Assembly (NCBI RefSeq): GCF_003473485.1
Contig: NC_053042.1
Coordinates: 54,957,762-55,021,761, forward strand
Direction: 5' to 3'
Length of the DNA: 64,000 nt
Source of the DNA: Medicago truncatula
Lineage: Eukaryota > Streptophyta > Magnoliopsida > Fabales > Fabaceae
Shown in pieces: positions 1-11,587 of the stretch. Both the position numbers and the translations under genes were made by a program. The notes below the pieces were generated by a model. It did no database searches. It saw only the letters and a list, made by a program, of their open reading frames with translations, and was not told where the DNA came from. Every line of letters starts with the position of its first letter. Positions within the stretch are counted from its first letter, which is position 1.

Positions 1-204
1 CATATTAAAAACTTTAATTTTTTTTTAATATAATCTTAGAAATTTGAGTTGTTGTTGATAGAAGAAATAAAGATGATGTTTTGCACAAAAAAAAAAAATG
101 AGATACTACCCGTACAATCAATGGGGTTGAGTTTAACGTAAAAATTTGTAGTTCCATAATACGATGAATGAGTATTTTGAATATCAATCGTAAGAGGTGT
201 CTAT

Positions 205-541
205 GTTGAAAATTGCTCTTCTCCCAACAAAAGACGTGCACTCTCATATAAACTGACTAAAATATCCTTCGCGTGAGTTAACTCACGCTTGATAAGCTAA
301 AATATAACCTACATGTGTTAACTCTTGCTGGATTATATAACCTACATGTGTCAACTCACGCTAGAATTATAACCTACATGAGTTAACTCACGCTGGATTA
401 TAATCTATGCGAGTTAACTCACATGGGTAGCGAACGTGACTTAAGTCATGTTGTGTTTTGTGTGAGTTAACTTACGTGGGGATATTTTGATCAGTTTGTA
501 TTGAAGTGGGCGTTTTTTTGTTGGGAGAAGAACAATTTTTG
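205..541. mobile_element. Foldback MITE with palindromic core
   Basis: The outer arms (about 205-270 and 480-541) are inverted copies of each other: both carry the pair CTCTTCTCCCAACAAAA / TTTTGTTGGGAGAAG and a matching ATATCC / GGATAT stretch. A shared TGTCTAT just outside each arm could be a target duplication. The inside holds the palindromic minisatellite listed next. The superfamily cannot be assigned. Confidence 0.6.
270..478. repeat. Minisatellite of palindromic GTGAGTTAACTCAC units
   Basis: About five diverged units of roughly 35-40 bp repeat here. Each pairs a GAGTTAACTC-type palindrome with a TATAACCTACATG-like linker. The first, GCGTGAGTTAACTCACGC at 271-288, is a perfect 18-bp palindrome. 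It forms the core of the surrounding foldback element. Confidence 0.75.
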
Positions 542-1220
542 TCTATATTTAGTGTCCAAAAATTAGTGAGAAACCAAAAAAAAAAAAGACGTGGGCCACT
601 ACATATATATGTGTTGAAAATGGGTGCAAAACTTGACGTCGGTAGGAAGGTAAGATCTTGAAAAAGCAATAGAATGAAACATAGTTTTGTACGCACCCCA
701 CCACCAACATTGATTTGCATTTGTGCACGCCAAAGTAACCTTACTAATACGGTAAATCCAATAAGGATGAGCCTTCGTTAAAGACGACACAAATGAATAT
801 GCTTAGAGAAAGAAGCTTCGAACCCACGTCTCCTTCTCTTCTTTTTCTTTCCTTGGTTGTGTTGCAGTTAATATAATGAAAACGACAATTGGAATCTTCT
901 TTTTATCTTCTTTATCTTTATCTTTATCTTATTGCCTTGGCCTTCCCTCACTCACACACACTCTCACTTCACACTTGTAAGATCTAGAAATATATTAAGA
1001 ATTTTAAAAGGCTTTCCAAAAAACTAATATCAAATGAATATTTTATACATAATTAGTATTGATTGGACATAGTCCTACATCAAAAACATTGACTGGACAT
1101 TGTTTCGTTATGTCATTCGAAGTGAAATATAAGGAAAAAAAAAAAAGTTAAAAAGTTGATGTAAACACGTGCATCAACTTTTCAACTATATTTTTATTGA
1201 TATTTCAATCTAAATTAAAT
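542..1220. other. Intergenic, no gene seen
   Basis: AT-rich sequence with short pyrimidine runs (about 890-970). No open frame longer than about 80 codons looks like protein, and no element ends were recognised. Confidence 0.5.
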
Positions 1221-1387
1221 GAGTACTGATATATGTACAATCATTTGAAATAACTTTGATGACAACTTTTATTTTCTCTCTTCTTATTGATCTAAAACAA
1301 TAAAGAGAGAATAAGAATATAACGTGAGTATGAGAGAGAAAGTTGTCAAAAAACTGTATTAAAATGGTTGTACAAATATCATTTCTC
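1221..1387. mobile_element. Mutator-like MITE, GAGAAATGATA family
   Basis: Ends are inverted copies (GAGTACTGATATATGTACAA against TTGTACAAATATCATTTCTC). The flanks AAATTAAAT and AAAATAAAT agree at 8 of 9 positions, which fits the 9-bp target duplication of Mutator-type elements. The element shares the GTGAGTATGAGAGAGAAAG segment with the copy at 37306-37488. Confidence 0.7.
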
Positions 1388-1525
1388 AAAATAAATAAAA
1401 AGAGTTCAACAACCGTAAATAAACTTTGTAAATATATTTTACAAAATGTCCGATCATATCTTAGATAAAACTCATTATTCTCTAAAAATAAGACTCCAAG
1501 GACCAAAATACGATAGTTAAAAAAA

Positions 1526-2483
1526 GGCTTAATAACAGTTTTAGCCCCCTAACTTTTTCAAAGTTGCGATTTTGGCCCCCCTAAGAAAAAGTGAGGTGCC
1601 ACGTGTTATTTTTTATTTTTTTTGCCTTGGGAGGCTAAAATTGCTACAGATGCTAGGGGTGTAAGTGGGTTGATTTGGGTTGGGTTTGGCCAAACCCAAG
1701 ACCCGAACCATATAGGGTACTCCGATTTGGGTTAGGTAAAATATTCATCCGTTAAATTAATGGGTGAGTTTAGGCAAACCCACTAATTTTCGGTTTGGTT
1801 TGGGCTGGATAGTGGGTTATCCAATTTTTTTTGTTAATATGAAATGACTAAACGACGAATCCTTGTATTTTTTTCATAAAAAATTTTCAACTTTTTATTT
1901 TCTTAAAATAATTATGTAACATATTTTCACTATATTTTAGCATCATAAAATAATAAATTTTAATATTAAATAAAAAATTTGATCATCGAATACTTGAAAT
2001 AAATTAAAATTGGATGACGTAAAATTACTTTAGCATCAAAGTAACTATAAATTGCAACATCATAATTTGTAACTCCAATATTTTTTTTTTTTTATTTTCA
2101 ATATAGAGGATGTGTTGTGTCAATTTTAGAAATTAAACTAAATTTATGATCAAAACATTTGTTATTCTTCTTCCTCCCTATGAAAATGAAATTAAAATTT
2201 GGAAATTATTGGGTAAGTTGGTTTATTGGGTATGGGTTCGGTTTTACCCAAAATCCATTATTTTTTATGGGTTTTTCATTTTTTAAAACCATATCCACCC
2301 AATCACCCAACCCAACCCACTTTTTTGGGTTTTTTTGGGTGGGTTTGATGGGTTTTTTTGGGTTTACCCAACCCATGTACACCCCTAACAGATGCAGAAC
2401 TTATGGGACAATTTTATAATTTTTTTTTAGGAGGTCAAAATCGCAACTTCGTAAAAGTTAGGGGCAAAAACTGCTACTAAACC
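1526..2483. mobile_element. Mutator-like MITE with GGCTTAAT ends, interrupted by a hAT element
   Basis: Both ends carry inverted repeats of about 60-100 bp (GGCTTAATAACAGTTTTAGC against the complement of TTTTTGCCCCTAACTTTT-type sequence). It is flanked by the perfect 9-bp duplication TTAAAAAAA (1517-1525 and 2484-2492), which supports a Mutator-type element. Removing the nested element at 1654-2387 leaves about 220 bp, similar to the 315-bp relative at 23727-24041. No coding capacity. Confidence 0.8.
1654..2387. mobile_element. Non-autonomous hAT element nested in a MITE
   Basis: Starts TAGGGGTGTA and ends TACACCCCTA. It is flanked by a perfect 8-bp duplication ACAGATGC (1646-1653 and 2388-2395), the length typical of hAT transposition. 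Both sub-terminal regions are full of GGGTTGGGTT / AACCCAACCC blocks. The middle is AT-rich without a transposase frame. Confidence 0.85.
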
Positions 2484-2492
2484 TTAAAAAAA

Positions 2493-2947
2493 TTGAGGGA
2501 TTTTGTCAACTTGAACTTAGCTTAATTTTTTTTTTAATCAGTCGAACTTAGCTTAGTTGTCTGAGGCATTGTATAATATATGCACCAATTCATCTTAAAA
2601 TTTGAATTTTAAACCACTAGGCTGCTTAAAAAAATAAAAAAGATTATAAGAATTAAAATAGCTAATAGTATTGAATATATTAATAGTTTATTATTTTTAC
2701 AAGTTTACCCTTCAAAAGAAAGAGAGAATTATGTTCTCAACATAATATTTATGGTCGACGTAAAAAAACATAAAATAATTAAGAGTATTAATTTCTTTGG
2801 CAGAAAAAAAAAAAGTTAAGGTTATACTGTTACAGAAAAAATTAACGCGATTGAAAATTGAAAGTGAATTTTACAAAATAGGAGAAATAATCAATAGAAA
2901 TAAAACATAAATATTTACATTTTTTTGGAGAATACAATACACGGTTT
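2493..2947. other. Intergenic, no gene seen
   Basis: AT-rich DNA between two elements. No open frame or recognisable element end was found. Confidence 0.45.
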
Positions 2948-3600
2948 TAGGGGTGTTTAAAACCGAACCAATCCAATAGAAAAACCGCAAACCATATCAA
3001 TCCAAATCTAAACCGCAAAAAACCGCATTTGGTTCGGATGAATTCGGATGACTTTTGCAATGAACCGCGCAGTTCGGTTTGGTTTGCGGTTTGCATCTCA
3101 GCAACCAAACCAACCCGCAAGAATAATGAATATTACTTAAACATGTACTAGCCTAATTACATAGCCAAATAATAATCTCTTTTGATTCGATTTTTCCATT
3201 GTTGCACCATCAAATTCGATTCTAATTCCTTTCCATCTCTTTCAATTCATTTCCAGTGATAAATTTGTTTCATTTTCTTCCCAATAATTTGTTTCATGCT
3301 TATGTTTCTTCTTAATTTTACTTATTTTGACATAAGTTTCACCTAATATTTTATCATGAAAACAACAAAATAAAATGTCCTATGTTTATTTTGTAACAAG
3401 TTGGCAATATTAGAGTTAATGTAATATCTTTTTATCTCGTGATAAACCGCACAAACCGAACCAATTCAAGCCGCATTGATTTGGTTTGGATGACTTTTTA
3501 AAAATCAACCCAACCAAACCAAACCACATGCTTTTTTATCTCGCGGTTTGGATGACTTTTATGCTCAAAATCGAACCAAACCGCACCGCGAACACCCCTA
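2948..3600. mobile_element. Non-autonomous hAT element upstream of the MFS gene
   Basis: Ends TAGGGGTGTTTAAAACC and CGCGAACACCCCTA are inverted. The flanking octamers CACGGTTT and GACGGTTC match at 6 of 8 positions, consistent with an aged hAT target duplication. Sub-terminal AACCGAACCAA / TTGGTTCGGTT motifs repeat at both ends. Its right end lies 194 bp before the start codon of the MFS transporter gene. Confidence 0.8.
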
Positions 3601-3794
3601 GACGGTTCCATGGTTAAAATAAATATCTGAATGAGAGGAGGACGGGCCCACGGTTGTTTCATTGTAGAAGCAACCGAAGCAAATATATATATAACAGAGT
3701 GACATTTTCTGAGTACTATACTATAACCTTTCTTATCTTCTCTCTGTACTCCTTCAGCTTCCAAAAATCATAAAAGGCGAAACCCAATTGAGGA
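3601..3794 (+). promoter_or_regulatory. Probable MFS gene promoter and 5' leader
   Basis: A TATA-like stretch AAATATATATATAAC lies at about 3681-3695, some 100 bp before the ATG at 3795, with a pyrimidine-rich leader (about 3725-3765) after it. The interval is short because the hAT element ends at 3600. Prediction only; no transcript evidence. Confidence 0.45.
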
Positions 3795-6700
3795 ATGGAA
3801 GGGTTAACAGGGCTTAGTCACCTATTTGTGACAATGTTTCTAGCAGGGTTTGGAGGAATTATAGTTATGCCTTCAATAACAGATGTCACCATGGCTGCAC
3901 TTTGTCCTGGTCAAGATGAATGCTCTCTTGCCATTTACCTCTCTGGTTTCCAACAAGTTGTGAGTGTTCATCTCTTTTCTACCATCTTACAATTTCATTC
4001 ATTTATTTCTGGACTTTCATTTTCAATTGAATTAGGTGTTTCCGACACCAACATATATGATTATATTTTATTTTTCTTCTTAATGTCGCGTTTATGATGT
4101 TCACGTGGAGTATGTGCTTCATAGGTTGTCACCATTTTCTGGGTACAATGCTCTTCTCATAAAAACAACTGTCTAGCAGCTACAATAACGCTTCTTTTCT
4201 TTCACACGCCACAGGAGTTATGCACTCACTCACCTTCACCTCTCACCTCTTTTTTTTTTTTTTTTTTTTTTTATAAAGAATTTAGACATTTAGTAATATT
4301 TATTCTTTTCCTTTCGAAAAATTTGGTAATATTTTTATTCTAATTCTAATATATAACGATAATATAATACACCTAAAAAACGATAATACATTAATTAAGT
4401 TCCAATATCTGTGATCGATGGGGCAAAACGTTTCATGCACACTCATTAATTACTACGGGAAGCTTTCATTCGTCAATATCTCAATATATAGTGTAGGCAT
4501 AATAGCAATGATTAAACTAACTATATAATCCTTGTAAAAAAAAAAAAAAACTAAATAATTTTCATAAAAAAGGTAAATAATCTCTTTAAAAAAAACTATA
4601 TAATAAAAGGTTTTTAACCACAAATTTGAATTTTATTAACAACGATTTTTAGACGTTCGTGACATTCATTCATTAACTAAGATGAATTTCAATTTGGTTT
4701 GTTTGAAAATATTAGGAATACTAGTAATGTAATGTAATGTGTGATTTTATTTAAAATTAAGTTGTTTTTTTTATTAAAAAATGATAAAAAAGAAAAAAAA
4801 ATGATAATGTTTACAACAAAAATAATAAGTTGAAAAATGGGCACATCGTATTGGTAACACATTTGCATATTTATAAAATAATATTGTGGTAATATTCCCC
4901 ATTCCTATTTAAATGGGAAAACCTCTACGAAGATCTCCACTTACTATGGCAAATTGAGTTCCTTCATCGTTAAGTTATTATATTAACAAGCTTTGATTAT
5001 TTTAATATATTACGGGGCTGCTTTTTTATTAGGCGATTGGAACAAAGGAATCTACCACTGATTAAACTTAGAGCAAATTACTTGGTTGGAGAATGAGTGA
5101 GAAGAGTACATACATACATACATACATACATACTCAGAGAAAGGCTCCTGTATAACTTATAAGTACTCTGTCTCCTCTCGGATTAAGATCTAATGGTTAT
5201 AAATCACTGGGAGTAACATTTCATTTTTTTTTTTTATAAACCAATGATGTATTCTTGCGGGAGCTTCATTGAAGGTTTTTTTAGATATAAAAGTAGTTAA
5301 GATCCTCTTCATTTATCTCTAATCATACGAAGGTGCATGTAAAAATATACATTTCGTCACATCACCAACAAGAATTAAATTGGTAGTATGAGCTAAGCTA
5401 CTATCTCGTGAGCAATTGGATCCACTTCTTGCGTTCAAGTGTAGATTCACTTACAAGTTTACTAGTAGTATTACTATTAGTTGAGAATCATTTTATGACA
5501 AAATTAAGCAATGTGTCTTTTTCTTATTCTATATTAACATACTTGCAAGTTACCTAAGATGAGCTTTTAGTTATCCCGTATGCATCATCATATACTACAT
5601 ACATAATTGTCAGTAATTTTAAATTTATCACATGCTATTCATAGTCTAGTGAAAGTGGCTTTTGAAGAGTGTATTAATAATTAATTATTTATCTATCCTT
5701 CAAAAAAAACAAACATAAAGATAAAGTAGCAAGAAATTAAGTGCTGGTTAAGATAATGACTTTTTTTATGCATGTGACAGATGATAGGAATTGGGTCAGT
5801 AATGACAACGCCACTAATTGGGAATTTGTCTGACCGGTACGGCAGGAAAGCCTTGATCACACTTCCTCTCACTGTCTCTCTCATTCCTCAAGGTATTATT
5901 ATAGTTTATGATTATGATTAATTATAGAGAATATTAATAACCAAGTTATTTTCTGTCTTATCAGCTTAATTTGTTAATACATTTTTTCTTTATTTCATTT
6001 CATGCTTAAATTAATTGGTTTGTTATGGCTTGTGTTTAGTGTATTACTTTATGATTGCATTATATCTGTCTTTTAAAATGAGTTTTTCACAAGGTTATTC
6101 CATTACATTTACATTGGACCGACTTTCCTTAATTGACAAGAGCTAAACAATTTTCCAAAGATATACACACTATTGATGTATACATTAGTGGGAAGCCTAA
6201 TTATCAATGATAATGATTCATCCATAGTACTAGGAGTGTAAGATGTAACATGGATACCCTTGCTGTTTGGCACTCAACGCCATTTGAACCTTTTGGTGAT
6301 AATGGGGTTGCCACTACTTTTGTTTTGAATAGTTTTCCTTCATCAAATATCTTCTTGTGACCTAATAAAGCTCCAACAATTTACCTTTTATTTTCTCCTT
6401 AATTTACTCTCTTGGTTTAACTAACTTACATCACTTGGAAGAGAAAAGTAATTATGTTTAATTTTTTTTTTAATTATTTTTTTTAATAATTTGTGACTGG
6501 TTAATAATTTATTAATTTATAATACTTATTGTACTATCTTGTGGTTGGTCCGAATATACCAGACTCGAACACCTTAAAAAAGTAGTCAGCTCGATACATG
6601 ACTTTTGTATATGGAAAAAATTCAATTGGGAGGAAGATCCTTCATTTTGTATCCAATAGGTTATTGGACAAAGATAGTTAAGAGTCACTTGAAGAATCAC

Positions 6701-9700
6701 GTGAGCTAAATATTAAATTATATACATACTAATTAAATAAAATAATGTCTTGTATATATGCAGCTATATTGGCATATAGCAGGGATACAAAATTCTTCTA
6801 TGCATACTATGTGGTCAAAACTCTTGCTGCCTTAGCAGGCGAAGGCAGCTTCCATTGCCTAGCTCTTGCATATGTGGTATTTCACAATCTCATTAACCTA
6901 TTCAATCACACATTTAATTTACACACAAATTGTCACTCAAAACCATATATAAATGCTTCTCAGCTAATCATTTGATTAAAAAAAAATAACGTGTTTTAAT
7001 TTTGATTTACTTATTATTAGGCCGATATAGTTCCAGTTGGAAAACGAGCATCAGCATTTGGAATACTAGCTGGTGTTGGATCTGCATCGTTTGTTGGCGG
7101 AACATTAGCTGCTAGATTCCTATCCGCGGCATTAACATTTCAGGTTACAAAGTAAAATCAAATTTGCTATCTATATATACTTGAACAATGTTCAAAAAGA
7201 AAAAATAATACAACTGAATTTGTTAGTGTGCTGCTAGCTGTTTGTGGTATCTGTCATAATCAGATTTTAGTCGTCACAGTAACGACTGTGGATGAGTCGC
7301 AGTCTTTGATACCGGAAATATTCACGGTCAAATGTGACTGACATGGTATCATATGTGGTCACAATGCGGTTTTGGCAACATAAAAAATTGTTATGTTGCG
7401 TCCCCTTTATTTAAAACCCTAATGATAATACCCTTATTCTTATTTTTTCTGAATTGTGATGGATTTATTTAGGTTGCTTCAGTCTCCTCAATGATAGGAT
7501 TGGTCTACATGAGAATTTTCCTTAAGGAAAGTGCACCTATGAGGCAGCCATTATTGAAAGAGGCAGAGGAACCATGCATTGAACAGTGTGAGGATGATTT
7601 GCCACAAAGAACATTTAAGAAACTACCTTCAATGGGGGACTTAATTTGTTTGCTTAAGTGTAGGTAAGTAAGGCAGTGCAGAAATGAATTTTGCATTGGT
7701 ATATATAGATTGAAGGTATTAATTCATTTTTGACAAAATCTCTTTGCGATCATCACCTATTACCAACTCAAGCAATTAAAGACCTGTTCGAATTTAACTT
7801 ATTTGAATTTATCTACTAGCATAAGTCCTTGTAGACTGTTCAGGAGAGCTTATAGAAACAATTGACATGTTCATAAGCCTTTTTCAGTTAATTTTCTTTC
7901 ATAATCTCGCTAGGATAGCTTATGAAAACAACTTATACATAAGCACTTAAATGACAAACGCTTAATTGAACAGTTATCCAAACAATGCTCAAATATGATA
8001 GAGTTGTTGATCTTACAAGCTTTACTTTTGCAGCCCTACATTCTCACAAGCAGCAATTGTTTTACTCTTCAATAGTCTTGCAGACGGCGGCTCGATGGCT
8101 GTAACAATGGTAAATAAGCAGTAGATTCTTCAAGAATACAAATCAATTCATAAGATAGCATGATTTTAGGTTAGATGCAAAAAATCGTAGGGTAAACTTC
8201 AAACAACTAGCAACTGTCTATGTATACTGCATAATCAAAGACTGAAATTCTGTTACTGATTAAAATAAACTTCCTACCGCATGCAGTATTATTTGAAGGC
8301 ACGTTTTCAATACAACAAAAATCAGTTTGCCGATTTGATGATGATTTCCGGGATTGGAGCTACTCTGACACAAGTATGCCACAGTCCTAGTATAAATCAT
8401 TTTGTTGAATTTGATTGTTCTTTAACCTATTCTACATTTTCAATTTCCCTATATTTCGATGGAAGATTGGAAATGTTACATTTTAATTGGTCGTGTAATT
8501 GCAATTTTGTCCAGCTATTTCTCATGCCCATATTAGTACCCGCTGTTGGCGAGGAGAAGTTGCTCACAACAGGGCTCTTTGTTTCCTGCATAAGTGTAAG
8601 TTCAAACCTGACACCTGACAGTTATATGAATTTCTTGTTTGAAAGCATGCTGCTAATAGTATATTTCAATACTATTCATGCATTGATTGAACCATACGTT
8701 ATGATTTTCGGCTCCTCTAAATTGAAAATATCAATCTTTGATAGATAAACCAATAGTTGATATTTATGTACATTATAATAAATCATGAATAAGTTAAAAT
8801 GTCAACCACTAATTTTCCAATTTTATTCTCTATTCATTTTAGATGAGCCAAATCCGATTGAACCGCTATTGGCATATTTCAATACCACAACGATTGAGTT
8901 TTTTGTGAATCTGTTTAACTTGATACAATTAGCAAAAATCAATCACAGAAATCAAAGAAAAACTTAAAAATATAGAATTGAATCCATTTAAACCAAAGTT
9001 TAGCTATGAAATTATAGCAGTATCATATTTATGCAATTTTCACTTTGATTTGTTTCTCAATTTTATTTTCTCAGTCACCTCATGATTAGTATATTATGAT
9101 ATGCAGATGTTGATGTACAGTATATCGTGGTCAGCATGGGTAATTATTTTTTAAAACCTTTTCATTTGCTTAGTTTATTTTCTTTTGCAAAACATTCCTT
9201 CAAGACTGTTGAAAACCATGCAGGTTCCTTATGCTCTAGCAGGTTTCTCTGTTTTAGGAGTTCTAGTGCGCCCATCTGTAAGTTTCTTATTGATTTATGG
9301 AGTATCTGTTATTACTCCCCCCTCTATCATATTTGTTATTGTTTTAATACTTCGGAATTGTACTCTAATCTCTCACATTTCCATTGCCACAGCTAACCAG
9401 CATTGCATCCAAACAAGTTGGACCTAATGAACAGGTATCTTAATGGAAGAAGAAAAAAAGACAAGACAATGATTCTCTTTATTATTATAATGCTGAGAAT
9501 GGATTTTGGATCTTCTCATGTTGAAATTCCATACAAGAAGAATAGGCTCTTGATCTTACCATCAAAAGTATTTAAGTAAATTTTAATGGTGGGATCACCA
9601 ACATAATCCTCTTATGTTGAATTACAACACTAGAGGATCCAAAATCTACTAAAGAAACACTTATTTTGACTTAGGTTTTATTACTGAGTAAAACTTGTGT

Positions 9701-10567
9701 GAGTCTTATCAAATATAGAGAATGGGATCTATTTTTGAATTTTATCTAATGATAGAAATATGTTGAAAGAGTATGTTAGAGAATACAAGACTGGCTCGGA
9801 AAGTTCGGATTACAATGTTGAAAACTAATCAGAAAACTTTGAACAACTTCATCTCCATGTGCTTAGAAGTTCAGTTTTTGATTTAGGGAATGGTTCAAGG
9901 ATGTCTCTCAGGAATCACTTCCGCCGCCAACATCATATCTCCGTTAATTTTCAGTCCACTGACAGGTAAAATTCTTATTAAGAGCAAAATTTACTGAACA
10001 TATAGTGCTACTAAATTAGGGGGAAATCAGAAACTAATAAACTTCTACATGGTATGCAGCCTTATTCCTGTCAGAAGATGCACCATTTAATTTTCCTGGA
10101 TTCAGCCTAATGTGCCTTGGGCTAACACTGGTAAGCTGATCTTTCCACCTTAAGATTCGGCACTTAGTGGGGGTTAGTTATAGCTGTTTTGATTACATAA
10201 CAAGATAACTGATTCGTACCCTTTGAATTAAGAGTAGAAGTAAGGTTAGAATATTGATATCATGAACATGTTTTGCATGCTTTTCTAACTCTCACAGTCG
10301 CAGACAATGTTACCACAAATTTACATGTATGAACAAGAGTTGGTTATGATCATAAATGAATTTTCTCTAGGCATGTTGCTGACTGCTAAAAAAATTCATT
10401 ATTCATCATATATGTCAATTAGTTCTCAATTTTCCTTGGTCATGAAGTTAACATTTTACATTGTATTTCAGATGACAGCATTTTTCCTTAGCCTAATGAT
10501 TCGTGCTCCCCCTCCTATTATGGGTGACAAAGTTAGTAGTAACCGCTGCACAGAAACCTTGGTCTGA
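3795..10567 (+). CDS. MFS transporter, HIAT1/MFSD14-like (TetA-like)
   Basis: Fourteen exons give 440 residues: 3795-3959, 5781-5892, 6764-6876, 7021-7143, 7473-7663, 8034-8109, 8287-8373, 8515-8595, 9107-9139, 9224-9277, 9393-9434, 9887-9965, 10060-10130 and 10472-10567. All junctions are GT-AG and keep the frame to a TGA at 10565-10567. The sequence shows the major facilitator loop motif GNLSDRYGRK (about residues 69-78) after the second membrane span, then repeated hydrophobic helices such as ISPLIFSPLT near the C-terminus. Length and layout match the plant family of Arabidopsis At2g16970-At2g16990, related to animal hippocampus-abundant transcript proteins. These are predicted membrane transporters; the substrate is not known and cannot be read here. 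The two halves meet at a hydrophilic loop encoded by exon 5. Nothing looks broken. Confidence is high for the family, lower for exact edges of the 33-42 bp exons. Confidence 0.88.
5107..5133. repeat. (CATA)n microsatellite in MFS intron 1
   Basis: About six to seven tandem ACAT/CATA units inside the first intron of the transporter gene. Confidence 0.9.
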
Positions 10568-11587
10568 GGTGGTAGATAAGTCTGCTTACTATTTGAGCGC
10601 AGAAGCAACAAAAATTATCTATCGTTCATTATTTTGCCTCTCCAAAATTGTTGTACATAGCCTATGAGAGAAAAGTTGCAAAGTAATAGAATGAACCATA
10701 CTTTAGGCACATATTCTAATTCTACATTAGACATGTATGCTTTGACACCTGGAGAGCAAGAACACTCAATATCGAATTAGAGAAACAGGGACATGATTCA
10801 GTTAAAGTTGGTTTTGAAAATAGTAATCAGGTGAACCAACGGCTAAATCACAGAATTCCCTGCAATTATAGAGAGGAAATGTGGTGTGTATTTATGAGCC
10901 ACAGTATTATCTCATCAGTTGTGTTTGAAACCTTTTCAATCTTCATTCTTCAATATTATGTATTGTATTCAAACAGTCTTGGAGTTTCCTCTAGTTAGAG
11001 GGGCCCGTTGTACACTCAAGTTTCCACGTATAATTTAGTGAAAGACAGTGTGTTTTTTAGTATGATTTATGTTATGGTTGACTGAATTCAATCAAGCATG
11101 TGAACTTGAACTATGTAATATAATTATTGATTTTGATTATCAAGCATTCTTTAAGAAAAAACAGGTTCTTTTCTTAAAATAGATCTATAAACATGACAAA
11201 ATTATGGAAGGAAACAAGGGTAAAATGCACTGATTAAAAAGATTTTTCATTATAGTGGAAACATTCAGACTTCAGAGATAGACCGAGTAGCAATGGTACA
11301 GAGAGAAACAAAAATTGATCCTGAACATCTCACAAAATGAAGAGAAGCAAAATAAATAGTTATGTAATGTATTGTGTATATTATCAAATTGATTATCGTA
11401 CAGATCAGTTGTGAAGCTACATGCACATGACATATTAATATATTATTTTATTTATTACTATACAAAGCAAACCCCTGACATTTTACTATTAAGCATGAAA
11501 AACATAAACAATATACAAGACAGCTAATCTAAAATTCCTTATATGATCAGAGGCAGAAAATATGTGCTCCATAAGCTGGCAATTCAC
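10568..11587. other. MFS gene 3' flank and intergenic
   Basis: Contains the probable 3' untranslated region of the transporter and AT-rich spacer up to the converging DNL zinc-finger gene. No other gene is visible. Confidence 0.5.

Noticed and set aside
7230-7350. Possible extra exon in MFS intron 4
   Set aside because: The frame has no flanking splice sites that keep phase, and the exon 4 to exon 5 junction is already in frame.
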